Notes: generated by a model not told the origin, from the sequence alone. Shown: positions 15,974-24,547, counted from the stretch's first letter. The stretch is DNA of 39,962 nt from an uncultured Rhodospirillales bacterium (GCA_903843125.1 CAIMOR010000364.1:1-39962), one strand, 5' to 3'. Numbers and translations: made by a program.

Positions 15974-16435
15974 TCAGCCGCGGATGGCGGCGACGAATTC
16001 CACTTCAACCGGCACGTCGCGCGGCAGCGCGGCGACCCCGACGGCCGAGCGTGCATGCTGCCCGACCTCACCGAAGATTTCCGTGAGTATATGCGAGGCG
16101 CCGTCCACCACCGCCGGCTGGTCGAAGAAGCCGGGCGCGGAGCTGACGAAGCCGACGAGCTTGACGATGCGCTGCACGCGGTCCAGCGAACCCAGCGCCT
16201 GCTGCAGCACCGCCAGGCCGTTCAGCAGGCAGCAGCGCGCCACGGCGCGGCCGGTTGGCACGTCCACCTCGGCGCCCAGCCGGCCCTTGGCCAGCAGGCC
16301 GTCGCCGGCCCAGGGCAGCTGCCCGGAAACCCAGGCCAGTCCTGCCTCCACCGCCACGGGCACGTAGCCGAAGACCGGTGCGCGCGGCGGCGGCAGGGTG
16401 ATGCCGAGTTCGGCCAGGCGTTGCTCGATGCTCAT
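15974..16435 (-). CDS. RidA family protein
   Basis: A 153-residue protein of the RidA/YjgF fold, which forms trimers and hydrolyses reactive enamine/imine intermediates or related compounds. Signature parts are FGYVPVAVEAGLAWVSGQLPW early and HARSAVGVAALPRDVPVEVEFVA at the end, with the conserved arginine of the active-site pocket and the following glutamate both present. The N-terminal stretch and length resemble the YjgH/Rid-like branch with a slightly longer start than RidA itself. Its ATG (16435) overlaps the epimerase stop by 4 bases. In this operon it may clear an imine made during breakdown of the imported nitrogen compound; that is inference. Confidence 0.9.
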   Translation of the reverse strand: MSIEQRLAELGITLPPPRAPVFGYVPVAVEAGLAWVSGQLPWAGDGLLAKGRLGAEVDVPTGRAVARCCLLNGLAVLQQALGSLDRVQRIVKLVGFVSSAPGFFDQPAVVDGASHILTEIFGEVGQHARSAVGVAALPRDVPVEVEFVAAIRG

Positions 16436-17334
16436 GCGCAGTCCTCCCGCAGGGCGCGCAGCGTCGCGCGCAGGTCGTGGGCGCAGGTGAAGCCGGTATC
16501 CTGTTCCAGCCGCGCCTGGCTGACGAGGGGCCACGTGGTGCCCGACGGCGCCGGCAGCAGTTGGGTGTCGCAGAGCGTGGCGATTTCGCGCCATGTCGTC
16601 GTATGGCCGGCCAGGTGATAGAGCGGCGCCAGCCCCGGCCGCGCCACCAGCAACGCAAACAACCGGGCGACATCGCGCACATCGGCGGCGTCGAACGGCT
16701 GGTCGGGCGCGCTGACCGCCGCCGGTTGGCCGACCGCCAATCGCTTCACCGCCGCCGCCGCGCCTTCATACCACAGGCCTGGGCCGAAGATCAGCGGCAG
16801 GCGGATGCCGGTGATGTCCATGCCATGCACCCGGCGGAAGAAGGCCGCCACCTGCTCGGCCAGCAGCTTGGAGAGACCGTAGCTGTTCGTGGGCGCGCAG
16901 GCCACGTCCTCGGCTTCGCGTGCGCCATGCGTCGCCGGGCCGATGGCGACGGTGGAGGAGGACCACAGCACGCGCCTGACGCCGGCCTGGTGGGCGGCCT
17001 GCAGCAGCGCATGGAAGCCCAGCGCATTCACCTCCAGCGCGCGCTCGGGCGCCGCCTCGCCGGAGCGTGCCAGGCCCACCGCGCCGGTGGAAAACGCGGC
17101 GAAGTTCAGCACGCAATCGGGCCGCGCCGTCGCCATCGCCGCGGCAGCGTCGGTGATGCCGCCCGGCAACAGCGTGGCGCCGTGCGGCACCGCCTGCGGT
17201 CGTGCGGGCTCCAGCGCAAAGACCGCATGGCCCTCGGCCAGCAGCGCCCGCGTGCACGCAGCGCCGACGAAGCCACCGGCGCCGACGACGAGCAGGCTAG
17301 AGCGCGAGGTCGTCACGGATGCAGGCCATCTCAT
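16432..17334 (-). CDS. NAD-dependent epimerase/dehydratase (extended SDR)
   Basis: About 300 residues of the extended short-chain dehydrogenase fold. The Rossmann nucleotide site is VVGAGGFVG (16-24), followed by DxVxxxAA-like DCVLNFAAFS, SSSTVAIG with the catalytic serine region, and the catalytic pair Tyr152 and Lys156 in NSYGLSK. The C-terminal substrate domain is present. Such enzymes epimerise or reduce sugars or sugar acids, or act on hydroxyacids. The ATG at 17334 overlaps the upstream ATPase gene by 38 bases; a GTG at 17316 would give 20 bases overlap and a more usual short N-terminus, and is a real alternative. Confidence 0.88.
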   Translation of the reverse strand: MRWPASVTTSRSSLLVVGAGGFVGAACTRALLAEGHAVFALEPARPQAVPHGATLLPGGITDAAAAMATARPDCVLNFAAFSTGAVGLARSGEAAPERALEVNALGFHALLQAAHQAGVRRVLWSSSTVAIGPATHGAREAEDVACAPTNSYGLSKLLAEQVAAFFRRVHGMDITGIRLPLIFGPGLWYEGAAAAVKRLAVGQPAAVSAPDQPFDAADVRDVARLFALLVARPGLAPLYHLAGHTTTWREIATLCDTQLLPAPSGTTWPLVSQARLEQDTGFTCAHDLRATLRALREDCA

Positions 17335-18247
17335 GCTGGGGCGCCACGGTGCGCGGCAGCGGCACCTCGGCGGCGCAGGCGGGCAGCGCGAAGGGGCAGC
17401 GGGTGCGGAACACGCAGCCGCTCGGCGGGTCGGCGGGGCTTGGGATCTCGCCGCCCAGCGTCATGGCGGGCCGGTGGCTGCCCGGAGCGGCGGCCAGCAA
17501 CGCGGCGGTGTAGGGATGGCGCGGTTGCGCGAAGACCGCGCGGGCCGGGCCGCTTTCCATCACCCGGCCGAGGTAGAGCACGACGATCCGGTCGGCCATC
17601 GCCTCCACCACGCGCAGGTCGTGTGAAATGAACAGCATGGCCAGGCCGAGTTCGGCGCGCAGCCCCTGCAGCAGCGCCAGAATTCCTGCCTGCACCGAGA
17701 CATCGAGTGCCGAGACAGGTTCATCCGCCACCAGCAGGCGTGGCTGCGTCGCCAGCGCGCGGGCAATGGCGATGCGCTGGCGTTGGCCGCCGCTGAACTG
17801 GCGCGGGCGACGCACGGCATCGCCAGCCTCCAGCCCGACACGGCGCAGCGCCACCGTCACCTCCGCCGCGCCATGCGGCAGGCCGTGCAGCGCCAGCACT
17901 TCGGCGATGGCGCCACCGATGCTGCGGCGCGGATTGAGCGAGGCGAAGGGGTCCTGGAACACCATCTGCATTGCCCGCCGCCGGGCGCGCAGCGCGCTGC
18001 GGGACAGGGTGGCGAGGTCATCGCCCTCGAACATCACCGTGCCTGCGCTCGGCGTCAGCAGGCGCAGCGCCAACCGTCCCAGCGTGGATTTGCCGGAACC
18101 GCTTTCGCCGACCAGGCCGACCACCTCGCCAGCCTGCACCGAAAGCGAGACCTGCTGCACGGCGCGCAGCATCGGCGCCGGCGCGAAGCCGCGGCGCGGC
18201 AAGGCGAAGTGGCGCGAGACCGCGCGCAGCTCCAGCAGCGCGCTCAT
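17297..18247 (-). CDS. Dipeptide/oligopeptide-type ABC transporter ATPase (DppF-like)
   Basis: A 316-residue cytoplasmic ATPase. Motifs: Walker [11 protein letters not shown]-loop VFQDPFASLNP, signature FSGGQRQRIAIARAL, Walker B LLVADEPVSALD, and H-loop FISHDL. The C-terminal oligopeptide-ABC tail has the cysteines expected of this class (SGCVFRTRCPFALPAC), often linked to an iron-sulfur site. It pairs with the DppD-like ATPase just upstream, whose stop overlaps this ATG by 4 bases. Confidence 0.94.
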   Translation of the reverse strand: MSALLELRAVSRHFALPRRGFAPAPMLRAVQQVSLSVQAGEVVGLVGESGSGKSTLGRLALRLLTPSAGTVMFEGDDLATLSRSALRARRRAMQMVFQDPFASLNPRRSIGGAIAEVLALHGLPHGAAEVTVALRRVGLEAGDAVRRPRQFSGGQRQRIAIARALATQPRLLVADEPVSALDVSVQAGILALLQGLRAELGLAMLFISHDLRVVEAMADRIVVLYLGRVMESGPARAVFAQPRHPYTAALLAAAPGSHRPAMTLGGEIPSPADPPSGCVFRTRCPFALPACAAEVPLPRTVAPQHEMACIRDDLAL

Positions 18248-19212
18248 GCCAAGGCCGCCCACCGGTGACAGCGCGCGCCGCGTCCCGGCTCGGACTCCAG
18301 GAGCGCCTGCGGCCGGTCGCAACCCGCGGTGCTGAAGCCGCAGCGCGGCGTAAATCGGCAGCCAGCCGGAAAGCTGCCGCGCGGTGGCGTGCCGGGAATG
18401 GCAGCGAAATGCACCGCGCCATCGGCGGCGCGATGCGGCCGGCAGGCCAGCAGCGCACGGGTATAGGGATGGCGCGGGTGGGCCAGCACCTCGCCAGCGG
18501 GGCCGCTCTCCACCACCTGGCCAGCATACATCACGGCGATGCGGTCGGCGATGTCGGCCACCAATTCCAGGTCATGGGTGATGAACAGCAGCGCCATGCC
18601 ATGCGCCACCTGCAATGCCTTCAGCAGCCGCAGGATCTGCGCCTGGATCGTCACGTCCAGCGCCGTGGTGGGTTCGTCCGCGATCAGCAGCTGCGGTCCA
18701 CAGGCCAGCGCGATGGCGATCATCACCCGCTGCCGCATGCCGCCGGAAAGCTGGTGCGGGTAGCTGCGCAGCCGTTCCTCGGGGTCGCTGATACCGACCT
18801 CACGCAGCAGGCGCAGCGCTTCCGCCGCGGCTTCGGCGCGCGGCAGGCGCTTGTGGCGGCGCAGCACCTCGGTGATCTGCCGGCCGATGCTGAACACCGG
18901 GTTCAGGCTGGCGCCGGGGTCCTGGAAGATGATGCCGATATTCCGTCCTCGGCGTTCGCGCATCGCCGCTTCGGGCAGGGCCAGCAGGTCCTCGCCGCGG
19001 AACAGGATGCGCCCGGCGGTGCGAACCCCGTCGTCGCGGGCGAACAGCCGCAGCGTGGCCAGCGCGGTCACGCTCTTGCCGCTGCCGCTTTCGCCGACAA
19101 CCGCCAGCGTTTCCCCGACGTGCAGCGCCAGGTCAACGCCATCCACCGCCTGTATCGCGCCGTCGCGGAAGGCGACCGAGAGCGACTGCACCTCCAGCAG
19201 TGGCTGGCTCAT
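18244..19212 (-). CDS. Dipeptide/oligopeptide-type ABC transporter ATPase (DppD-like)
   Basis: A 322-residue ATPase, partner of the DppF-like one. Walker [11 protein letters not shown]-loop [11 protein letters not shown], signature [15 protein letters not shown], Walker [14 protein letters not shown]-loop FITHDL, and C-terminal [14 protein letters not shown] cysteines. The ATG at 19212 (MSQPLLEVQ) is preferred over a TTG two codons upstream. It follows the enolase-superfamily gene by 24 bases and starts the transporter part of the operon. Confidence 0.94.
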   Translation of the reverse strand: MSQPLLEVQSLSVAFRDGAIQAVDGVDLALHVGETLAVVGESGSGKSVTALATLRLFARDDGVRTAGRILFRGEDLLALPEAAMRERRGRNIGIIFQDPGASLNPVFSIGRQITEVLRRHKRLPRAEAAAEALRLLREVGISDPEERLRSYPHQLSGGMRQRVMIAIALACGPQLLIADEPTTALDVTIQAQILRLLKALQVAHGMALLFITHDLELVADIADRIAVMYAGQVVESGPAGEVLAHPRHPYTRALLACRPHRAADGAVHFAAIPGTPPRGSFPAGCRFTPRCGFSTAGCDRPQALLESEPGRGARCHRWAALA

Positions 19213-19236
19213 ACCCAAGGTCTCACACCCGGATGC

Positions 19237-20373
19237 TCATGCCGGGGCGAAGCGGCGCAGCGCGGCCTCATCCAGCGTGATGCCGAGGCCCGGGCCGCGC
19301 GGTATTTCCAGCATGCCCGCGGTGTAGCGCAGCGGCTCGGTCAGCACGCCGTCGCGCAACAGGTTCTCGCCGGTGTCGTATTCCAGCAGCGCCGGCAGCG
19401 GCACGTGGTCGCCGGCGGGGTAGCTGGGCTGCGCCGCCATCAACTGCAATGCCGCGGCCAGGCCGACGCCGCTGCCCCAGCAATGCGGCGAAAGCCGAAG
19501 GTGCTCCGCACACACCAGCGCACCGATGGTCTGCGCCACAGCGAAGCCGCCGCACAGCGTCAGGTCCGGCTGCAGCACGGCTGCCAGCCGGCCGTCGATC
19601 AGGCGGCGATGCTCGAACAGCGCATAATGCGCCTCGCCGGCTGCCACCGGAATGGGCGCGCGGTCCCGCAACTGCGCGTAGCCGGCCCAGTCCTGCGGCG
19701 CGACGGGTTCCTCGTACCAATGGATGTCGTGCGCGACGATCGCGCGCATGCTGGCCAGCGCGGCCTCCGCGGTCATGTTGCCATTGCCGTCCACGGTCAG
19801 CAGCGCATCCGGCCCGATGATGCGCCGCGCCAGCGCACAGCGCTCGGCGTCCTGCCGCGCGTTGCGGCCGATCTTGATCTTGTGGGCGATGTGGCCTGCG
19901 GCGACCGCCGCTTCCAGCTGCCGGGCCAATGCGCGCGCCTGGTCGTCCTCACCGGTAAAGTAGCCGCCGCTGCCATAGACCGGCACCTGGTCGCGCAGCC
20001 GGCCGCCGATGAGTTCCGCCACCGAGACACCGAGCCGCTTGCCCATGGCATCATGCGCGGCGATGTCTATGCCGCCGAGCAGCGCGATCAGGCCATTGGC
20101 CGTGCCAAAATGGTAGTGGCTGGCCAGCACCTGCTGCGCGATGCCACGGTGGCTGAACAGCGGCGCGCCGAGGAAGCGGGCCTTCACCGTCTCCAGGTAA
20201 GCCGCGGTGACGCCGGGCGGGCCCCAGGCCTCGCCGATGCCCTCGATGCCGTCATCGGTCCGCAGGCGGATGATGCCGGCCTGGCGCTTCTGTACCAACC
20301 CGCGGGAGGCGCCATAGGGCACGGCGACCGGCGCCTCGACCGGAATCACGTCAATGCTGCGGATACGCGTCAT
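19237..20373 (-). CDS. Enolase-superfamily enzyme, mandelate racemase/muconate lactonizing type
   Basis: A 378-residue two-domain enzyme. The active-site set of the mandelate racemase subgroup is visible: Lys165-x-Lys167 in HKIKIG, metal ligands Asp195 (VDGNGN), Glu221 (WYEEP) and Glu247 (AAGE), a general-base His297 in LSPHCWGSG, and Glu331 (LEYD). These enzymes abstract the proton next to a carboxylate and then racemise, dehydrate or cycloisomerise. Likely substrates are hydroxyacids, sugar acids or amino-acid derivatives; none can be picked. The ATG at 20373 is preferred to GTG/ATG codons 31-36 bases upstream, as the family starts just before RIRSIDVI. It is the first gene of the ten-gene operon, so it may perform the first step on the imported compound. 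Confidence 0.9.
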   Translation of the reverse strand: MTRIRSIDVIPVEAPVAVPYGASRGLVQKRQAGIIRLRTDDGIEGIGEAWGPPGVTAAYLETVKARFLGAPLFSHRGIAQQVLASHYHFGTANGLIALLGGIDIAAHDAMGKRLGVSVAELIGGRLRDQVPVYGSGGYFTGEDDQARALARQLEAAVAAGHIAHKIKIGRNARQDAERCALARRIIGPDALLTVDGNGNMTAEAALASMRAIVAHDIHWYEEPVAPQDWAGYAQLRDRAPIPVAAGEAHYALFEHRRLIDGRLAAVLQPDLTLCGGFAVAQTIGALVCAEHLRLSPHCWGSGVGLAAALQLMAAQPSYPAGDHVPLPALLEYDTGENLLRDGVLTEPLRYTAGMLEIPRGPGLGITLDEAALRRFAPA

Positions 20374-20380
20374 CGCCAAC

Positions 20381-20394
20381 CCCCGGCTTCGGGG
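20381..20394 (-). promoter_or_regulatory. Small hairpin covering the ribosome binding site of the enolase-superfamily gene
   Basis: On the minus strand CCCCG AAGC CGGGG folds as a perfect 5-base-pair hairpin with a 4-base loop. Its 3' arm is part of the GGGGG tract that is the only candidate ribosome binding site, 7 bases before the ATG at 20373. It could hold down translation of the first operon gene, or be chance in a GC-rich leader. Confidence 0.35.
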
Positions 20395-20615
20395 AAGCTT
20401 AGGCATCACGCAGGGTCAGCGACAAGCCGTGGCAAGCCGGGCCGGGCCGTCAACCGCTGCGCCTGTGCTCGCGTGCAATGACGGCACGACACCACCGGCT
20501 TGCGCCGAGGCAGGGCGAGGCATGATTTTTGCAATTCCCGCTGCGTTTCACCCTGTGCGGCTGGGCGTTCGCCTCCTAACCTCGGCTGGCGCCCTCCTGG
20601 CTGGAGTACCCGACG

Positions 20616-21449
20616 TTGAACGTCATCGCCCCGCAGCTCACGGTTCGGCGCGTCTCCGGTGCCATCGGCGCCGAGGTGCACGGCATCGACCTGCTCGCGC
20701 CGGTTTCGGACGACTTGGTGGCCCAGCTGCGCGCGCTTTGGCTGGAACACGGCGTGCTGTTCTTCCGCAACCAGCAGCTCTCGCCGCCGGCCTTCGCTGC
20801 CTTCGCCCGACGCTTCGGCGAGGTTGTCCACTACCCCTACGTCAAGGGCCTGCCGGAGGCGCCGGAAGTGATCGCGGTCGCGAAGCTGGAGCACGACCGC
20901 ATCCCCTTCGCCAGCACCTGGCATACCGACACCACCTACCTGCCGGCGCCGCCCTCGGCCACCATGCTGATCGCCCGGGAGGTTCCGCCGCAGGGCGGCG
21001 ATACCTGTTTCGCCAGCGGCTACGCGGCGTATGAGGCGCTCTCGCCGGGCATGCGACGCATGCTGGACCCGCTCAAGGCAGTGAACAGCTCGACCAAGGC
21101 GGAGAAGACGCGGACGCGGGAGGACGCCGATCCGTCGCTGCATCGCCAGGTGTTCGAAACCGAGCACCCCGTGGTGCGCACCCACCCCGAGACGGGGCGC
21201 AAGGCGCTGTTCATCAGCTTCAGCCACACCACCCGCTTCGCCGACATGACCGAGGCCGAGAGCGCGGGGCTGCTTGCCTTTCTGTTCGAGCACCAGACCA
21301 GGCCCGAATTCACCTGCCGCTTCAGCTGGCAGCCAGGCGACATCGCCTTCTGGGACAACCGCTGCACGCTGCACAATCCGGTCAATGACTATGACGGCCA
21401 TCGCCGAATCCTGCACCGCGTCACCATGGCCGGGGACGTGCCGCGGTGA
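20616..21449 (+). CDS. TauD/TfdA-family Fe(II)/2-oxoglutarate dioxygenase
   Basis: A 277-residue non-heme iron oxygenase. The facial triad is complete: His103 and Asp105 in WHTDTTY and His253 in CTLHNP; Arg264 in GHRRILHRV is placed to bind 2-oxoglutarate. Family members hydroxylate next to sulfonate, aryloxy or carboxyl groups, often releasing the side group. The substrate here is unknown. The start is TTG at 20616, with GGAG (20603-20606) 9 bases upstream; the N-terminus VIAPQLTVRRVSGAIGAEVHG fits the family and no ATG lies nearby. First gene of a four-gene plus-strand operon; its stop overlaps the CoA-transferase start as GTGA. Confidence 0.92.
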   Translation: MNVIAPQLTVRRVSGAIGAEVHGIDLLAPVSDDLVAQLRALWLEHGVLFFRNQQLSPPAFAAFARRFGEVVHYPYVKGLPEAPEVIAVAKLEHDRIPFASTWHTDTTYLPAPPSATMLIAREVPPQGGDTCFASGYAAYEALSPGMRRMLDPLKAVNSSTKAEKTRTREDADPSLHRQVFETEHPVVRTHPETGRKALFISFSHTTRFADMTEAESAGLLAFLFEHQTRPEFTCRFSWQPGDIAFWDNRCTLHNPVNDYDGHRRILHRVTMAGDVPR

Positions 21450-22615
21450 CCGGCGCGCAAGCCAAGCCGGGCGCCCTGCAGGGCCTGCTGGTGGTGGACC
21501 TCACCAGCCATCTGTCCGGCCCCTACTGCACCATGCTGTTGGGCGACATGGGCGCCGACGTCATCAAGGTGGAGCGGCCCGGCGCCGGCGATGACAGCCG
21601 CGCCATGCCGCCGGTGGTGGATGGCATGGGCGCGCCCTTCGCGCTGTGGAACCGCAACAAGCGCAGCATCGCGCTGGACCCGAAGCAGCCTGCGGACGCC
21701 GCCGTGCTGCGCCAACTGGTGGCGCGCGCCGATGTGCTGGTGGAGAACATGCGCCCCGGCGCGTTGGCGCGGATGGGGTTGGACTGGGCCAGCCTTTCGG
21801 CGCTGAACCCGCGGCTGATCCTGGCCTCCATTTCCGGCTTTGGCCAGACCGGCCCCTGGGCGGACCATGGTGGCTTCGACCTGATGACCCAGGCGATGTC
21901 CGGGTTGATGGCCGGCAACGGCCCGGCCGATGGCGAGCCCTACCGGCTGCCGGTGGCGATCTCGGACGTGTCCGGCGGCATGTTCGCCTGCATCGGCATT
22001 CTCGGCGCCTTGCAGGCGCGGGCGCGCACCGGGTTGGGCCAGCAGGTGGAGGCGACGCTGTTCGAATCCGCCCTGGCCTTCGGCGTGTACGAGGCCGCGC
22101 AGGTGCTGGGCACCGGGCAGCGGCCGGCGCGGCTGGGCCAGGCGCATCGCGGCACCGCGCCCTACCAGGTGTTCCGTACGGCCGATGGCTGGATCACCAT
22201 CGGCGCCGGGCAGAACCATTTCTTCCGCAAGCTGTGCGAGCTGCTGGCGTTGCCGGCGCTGGCCGCAGACCCGCGCTTCGTCACCGTGGCCGCGCGGGTC
22301 GCCAACAACGCGGCGCTGATGGCGATCCTGAACGAGCAGGTGGCGCAACGGCCCAGCGCCCATTGGCTGCAGGCGCTGCTGGAAGCCGGCATCCCGGCCG
22401 AGCCGGTGCTGGAATACGACGAGGCCCTGGCCCACCCGCAGGCGGTGGCGCGCGGCGTGGTAGCCGAGGTGCCGAATGCCGAGCAGGGGCTGCGGCGCAC
22501 GCTGGCGCCGGCGGTGCGGCTTTCCGCCACGCCTTCCGCGGTGCGGCGTGCGGCGCCGCGGCTGGATGAGCATGGCGACGAGATCCGCGCCTGGCTGGCC
22601 GCCGGCGAACCATAA
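21446..22615 (+). CDS. Class III CoA-transferase (CaiB/BaiF family)
   Basis: A 389-residue CoA-transferase that moves CoA between carboxylic acids. Family marks: VVDLTSHLSGPYCTMLLGDMGADVIKVE split over residues 16-43, ENMRPG (100-105), SGFGQTGPW (130-138), and GGFDLMTQA with Asp145 as the likely acyl-accepting aspartate. The C-terminal LGQAHRGTAPYQVF and GWITIGAGQ are also typical. The start is GTG at 21446, overlapping the dioxygenase TGA by 4 bases. It probably makes the CoA thioester of the acid handled by this operon; donor and acceptor are not known. Confidence 0.93.
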   Translation: MTGAQAKPGALQGLLVVDLTSHLSGPYCTMLLGDMGADVIKVERPGAGDDSRAMPPVVDGMGAPFALWNRNKRSIALDPKQPADAAVLRQLVARADVLVENMRPGALARMGLDWASLSALNPRLILASISGFGQTGPWADHGGFDLMTQAMSGLMAGNGPADGEPYRLPVAISDVSGGMFACIGILGALQARARTGLGQQVEATLFESALAFGVYEAAQVLGTGQRPARLGQAHRGTAPYQVFRTADGWITIGAGQNHFFRKLCELLALPALAADPRFVTVAARVANNAALMAILNEQVAQRPSAHWLQALLEAGIPAEPVLEYDEALAHPQAVARGVVAEVPNAEQGLRRTLAPAVRLSATPSAVRRAAPRLDEHGDEIRAWLAAGEP

Positions 22616-22628
22616 GGGGAGATAAGGC

Positions 22629-23390
22629 ATGTCCGCTTCGATGAAACGCGAGGCCCACAACATGACGGAAGCCGAGTGGCAGGCGCGCTGCGATCTGGCC
22701 GCGCTGTATCACATCGTCCACCACTTCGGCTGGACCGACATCATCAATACCCACCTGTCCGCCCGCGTGCCCGGCGAGCCGAACGCCTTCCTGATCAACC
22801 ACTACGGCGACATGTTCGACGAGATCACCGCCTCCCGCCTGGTGAAGATGGACCTGGAAGGCAACGTGATCGGCGAGCCCGGGCCCTACAACGCCGCCGG
22901 CTTCACCATCCACAGCGGCGTCTACAAGGCGGTGCCGGAGGCGATGTGCGTGATGCACACGCATACCCGCGCCGGGGTCACGCTGGCGCTGATGCCGGGC
23001 GGGCTGCGGCCGATCAGCCAGGACGCGATGTACGTGATCGACGATGTCGCCTACCACGAGTTCGGCGTGCCGGCGACGCAGGACGAATGCGATGCGCTGG
23101 GCGAGAGCTGCCGCAAGGGCGGCGCGGTGGTGCTGCTGAACCACGGCCTGCTGGCCTGGGGCCGCACCATCCCCGGCACCTTCAAGCACATGTACTACCT
23201 GGAGCGCGCCGCCGAGATCGAGGTGGCGTCGCGCAACCTGGGGCTGGAGCCGAAGCTGGTGGAGCCCGAGGTGGTGGCGCAGTTGGCAGTGCGCAACAAG
23301 GCGTGGCGCGCCGCACCCAGCTACGGCGTGGCGGAGTTTGCCGGGTTGCAGAGGGTGCTGGAGCGCAAGGGCGTGCAGTACCGCTGTTGA
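22629..23390 (+). CDS. Class II aldolase/adducin-family protein
   Basis: A 253-residue protein of the class II aldolase/adducin fold. Zinc ligands are in place: HTH in CVMHTHTRAG and the distal histidine in LLNHGLLAWG. However, the general acid-base glutamate found in the PSSEW motif of L-fuculose-phosphate aldolase is replaced: the aligned segment here is AAGFTIHSG. That pattern is the adducin-like branch, whose bacterial members include decarboxylases and other activities, so aldol cleavage should not be assumed. GGGGAG and TAAGG precede the ATG at 22629, 13 bases after the CoA-transferase stop. Confidence 0.88.
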   Translation: MSASMKREAHNMTEAEWQARCDLAALYHIVHHFGWTDIINTHLSARVPGEPNAFLINHYGDMFDEITASRLVKMDLEGNVIGEPGPYNAAGFTIHSGVYKAVPEAMCVMHTHTRAGVTLALMPGGLRPISQDAMYVIDDVAYHEFGVPATQDECDALGESCRKGGAVVLLNHGLLAWGRTIPGTFKHMYYLERAAEIEVASRNLGLEPKLVEPEVVAQLAVRNKAWRAAPSYGVAEFAGLQRVLERKGVQYRC

Positions 23391-23410
23391 AGCCGGTGCG
23401 GTGGGAGGCT

Positions 23411-23437
23411 GCCGCGGGCACCTGCCCGTAAGGCGGC
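23411..23437. other. Intergenic hairpin between the aldolase-like and Bug genes
   Basis: CGGGCA (23415-23420) and TGCCCG (23423-23428) pair around a CC loop, and the flanking GCCG and CGGC extend the stem across a bulge. No T-run follows, so it is not a standard terminator. It lies in the 117-base gap before the binding-protein gene and could stabilise or separate the two messages. Confidence 0.4.
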
Positions 23438-23507
23438 CCCGGGGAAGGAATGCCTGGCGCCCCAGTGGTGCGGTCATGCGGCGGTGCAACCCGTCGGAGG
23501 CTGAAGC

Positions 23508-24467
23508 ATGACGTTGACCAGGCGCCTGTTCGCAACCCTTGCGGCCGCCGCGGTGGCACGACCGGCGCTGGCGGATGCGTTTCCCGACGCCCCCATCCGC
23601 ATCGTCGTGCCCTTCGCGCCAGGGGGCAGCCTGGACGTGCTCGGCCGCTTCTACGCCCAGCACCTGAACCAGCGGCTGGGCTGGCGCGTCGCGGTGGAGA
23701 ACCGCAGCGGCGCCGGCGGCAACATCGGCACCGAGGTGGTGGCCCGCGCGCGGCCCGATGGCTACACGCTGCTGCTGAACGCCGAGAACATCGCGGTGGC
23801 GCCGGGGCTGTTTCCCACCTTGCCGTTCGACCCCGTGACCGACCTGGAGGCGCTGGCGCTGGCCGCCCGCATCTCCCACGTGCTGAGCGTTCCCGTCGCC
23901 TCGCCGATCCGCAGCTTTGCCGACTACGTGGCGCTAGCGCGGGCCCGGCCGGGCGAGATGGCGGCGGGCAACCCCGGCGCCGCCTCCACCGGGCATCTCT
24001 GCGCGGCGCTGCTGGGCCAGGCGGGGGTGCCGATCACGCCGCTGCCCTACCGCGGCGGCGGCCCGCTGGCGCAGGACATTGCCGCCGGCCATGTCCAGTC
24101 TGCCTTCCTGACCGTGCCCTCCGCGCTTGGGCTGTTGCGCAATGGCAGCATTCGCCCGCTGGCCGTCACCTCGCCCCGCCGGTCGCTGTTCTTGCCGGAG
24201 GTGCAGACGATGGCGGAGACCTTCCCCGAGGTGAGCATCGACAGCTGGCAAGGTTTCTTCCTGCCGGCAGGAACCCCGCCGGAGGTGAGCCAGGTGCTGC
24301 ACCGCGAGATCAACGCCACCACGGAACTGCCGGCGGTGAAGGAATGGCTGCTGGGCCAGGCCTTCGAGCCGGTAGTGCTGCCTTCCAGTGAACTGGGCGG
24401 CATCATGGCGCGGGAAGTGCCGCGCTGGCGCCGGGTGACGCACGAGGTTGGCATGCAGTCGTTCTAG
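23508..24467 (+). CDS. Bug-family (tripartite tricarboxylate transporter) substrate-binding protein
   Basis: A 319-residue periplasmic receptor. A signal peptide is seen at 1-22 (RRLFATLAAAAVARPALA). Family motifs follow: PIRIVVPFAPGGSLDVLGR, VENRSGAGGNIGTEVVARARPDGYT split over about 64-88, and LPYRGGGP. Bug proteins bind carboxylates or neutral amides and hand them to TctA/TctB-type membrane proteins, neither of which is here, so this receptor is an orphan. GGAGG lies 10 bases before the ATG. It is the last gene of the dioxygenase/CoA-transferase operon and probably senses or delivers its acid substrate. Confidence 0.93.
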   Translation: MTLTRRLFATLAAAAVARPALADAFPDAPIRIVVPFAPGGSLDVLGRFYAQHLNQRLGWRVAVENRSGAGGNIGTEVVARARPDGYTLLLNAENIAVAPGLFPTLPFDPVTDLEALALAARISHVLSVPVASPIRSFADYVALARARPGEMAAGNPGAASTGHLCAALLGQAGVPITPLPYRGGGPLAQDIAAGHVQSAFLTVPSALGLLRNGSIRPLAVTSPRRSLFLPEVQTMAETFPEVSIDSWQGFFLPAGTPPEVSQVLHREINATTELPAVKEWLLGQAFEPVVLPSSELGGIMAREVPRWRRVTHEVGMQSF

Positions 24468-24532
24468 CTGGGTATCGCGGAGCCGCCACCCCCGGCCCGT
24501 CGCGTTCACGCCACCTTTGCCGGCGCAACCAG

Positions 24533-24547
24533 GCCGCCGTCGGCGGC
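24533..24547. other. Hairpin in the convergent gap after the Bug and CoA-transferase genes
   Basis: GCCGCCG, a single T, then CGGCGGC forms a perfect 7-base dyad in the 94-base gap where two operons end facing each other. The place suits a bidirectional terminator, but there is no T-run on either strand, so this is only a candidate. Confidence 0.35.

Noticed and set aside
14513-16086. Long plus-strand open frame opposite the family 5 binding protein
   Set aside because: Shadow of the binding-protein gene, whose signal peptide, ribosome binding site and motifs are clear on the minus strand.
20446-20485. 7-base inverted repeat GCCGTCA/TGACGGC with a 26-base spacer between divergent operons
   Set aside because: Long spacer and short arms make chance likely in a GC-rich region.
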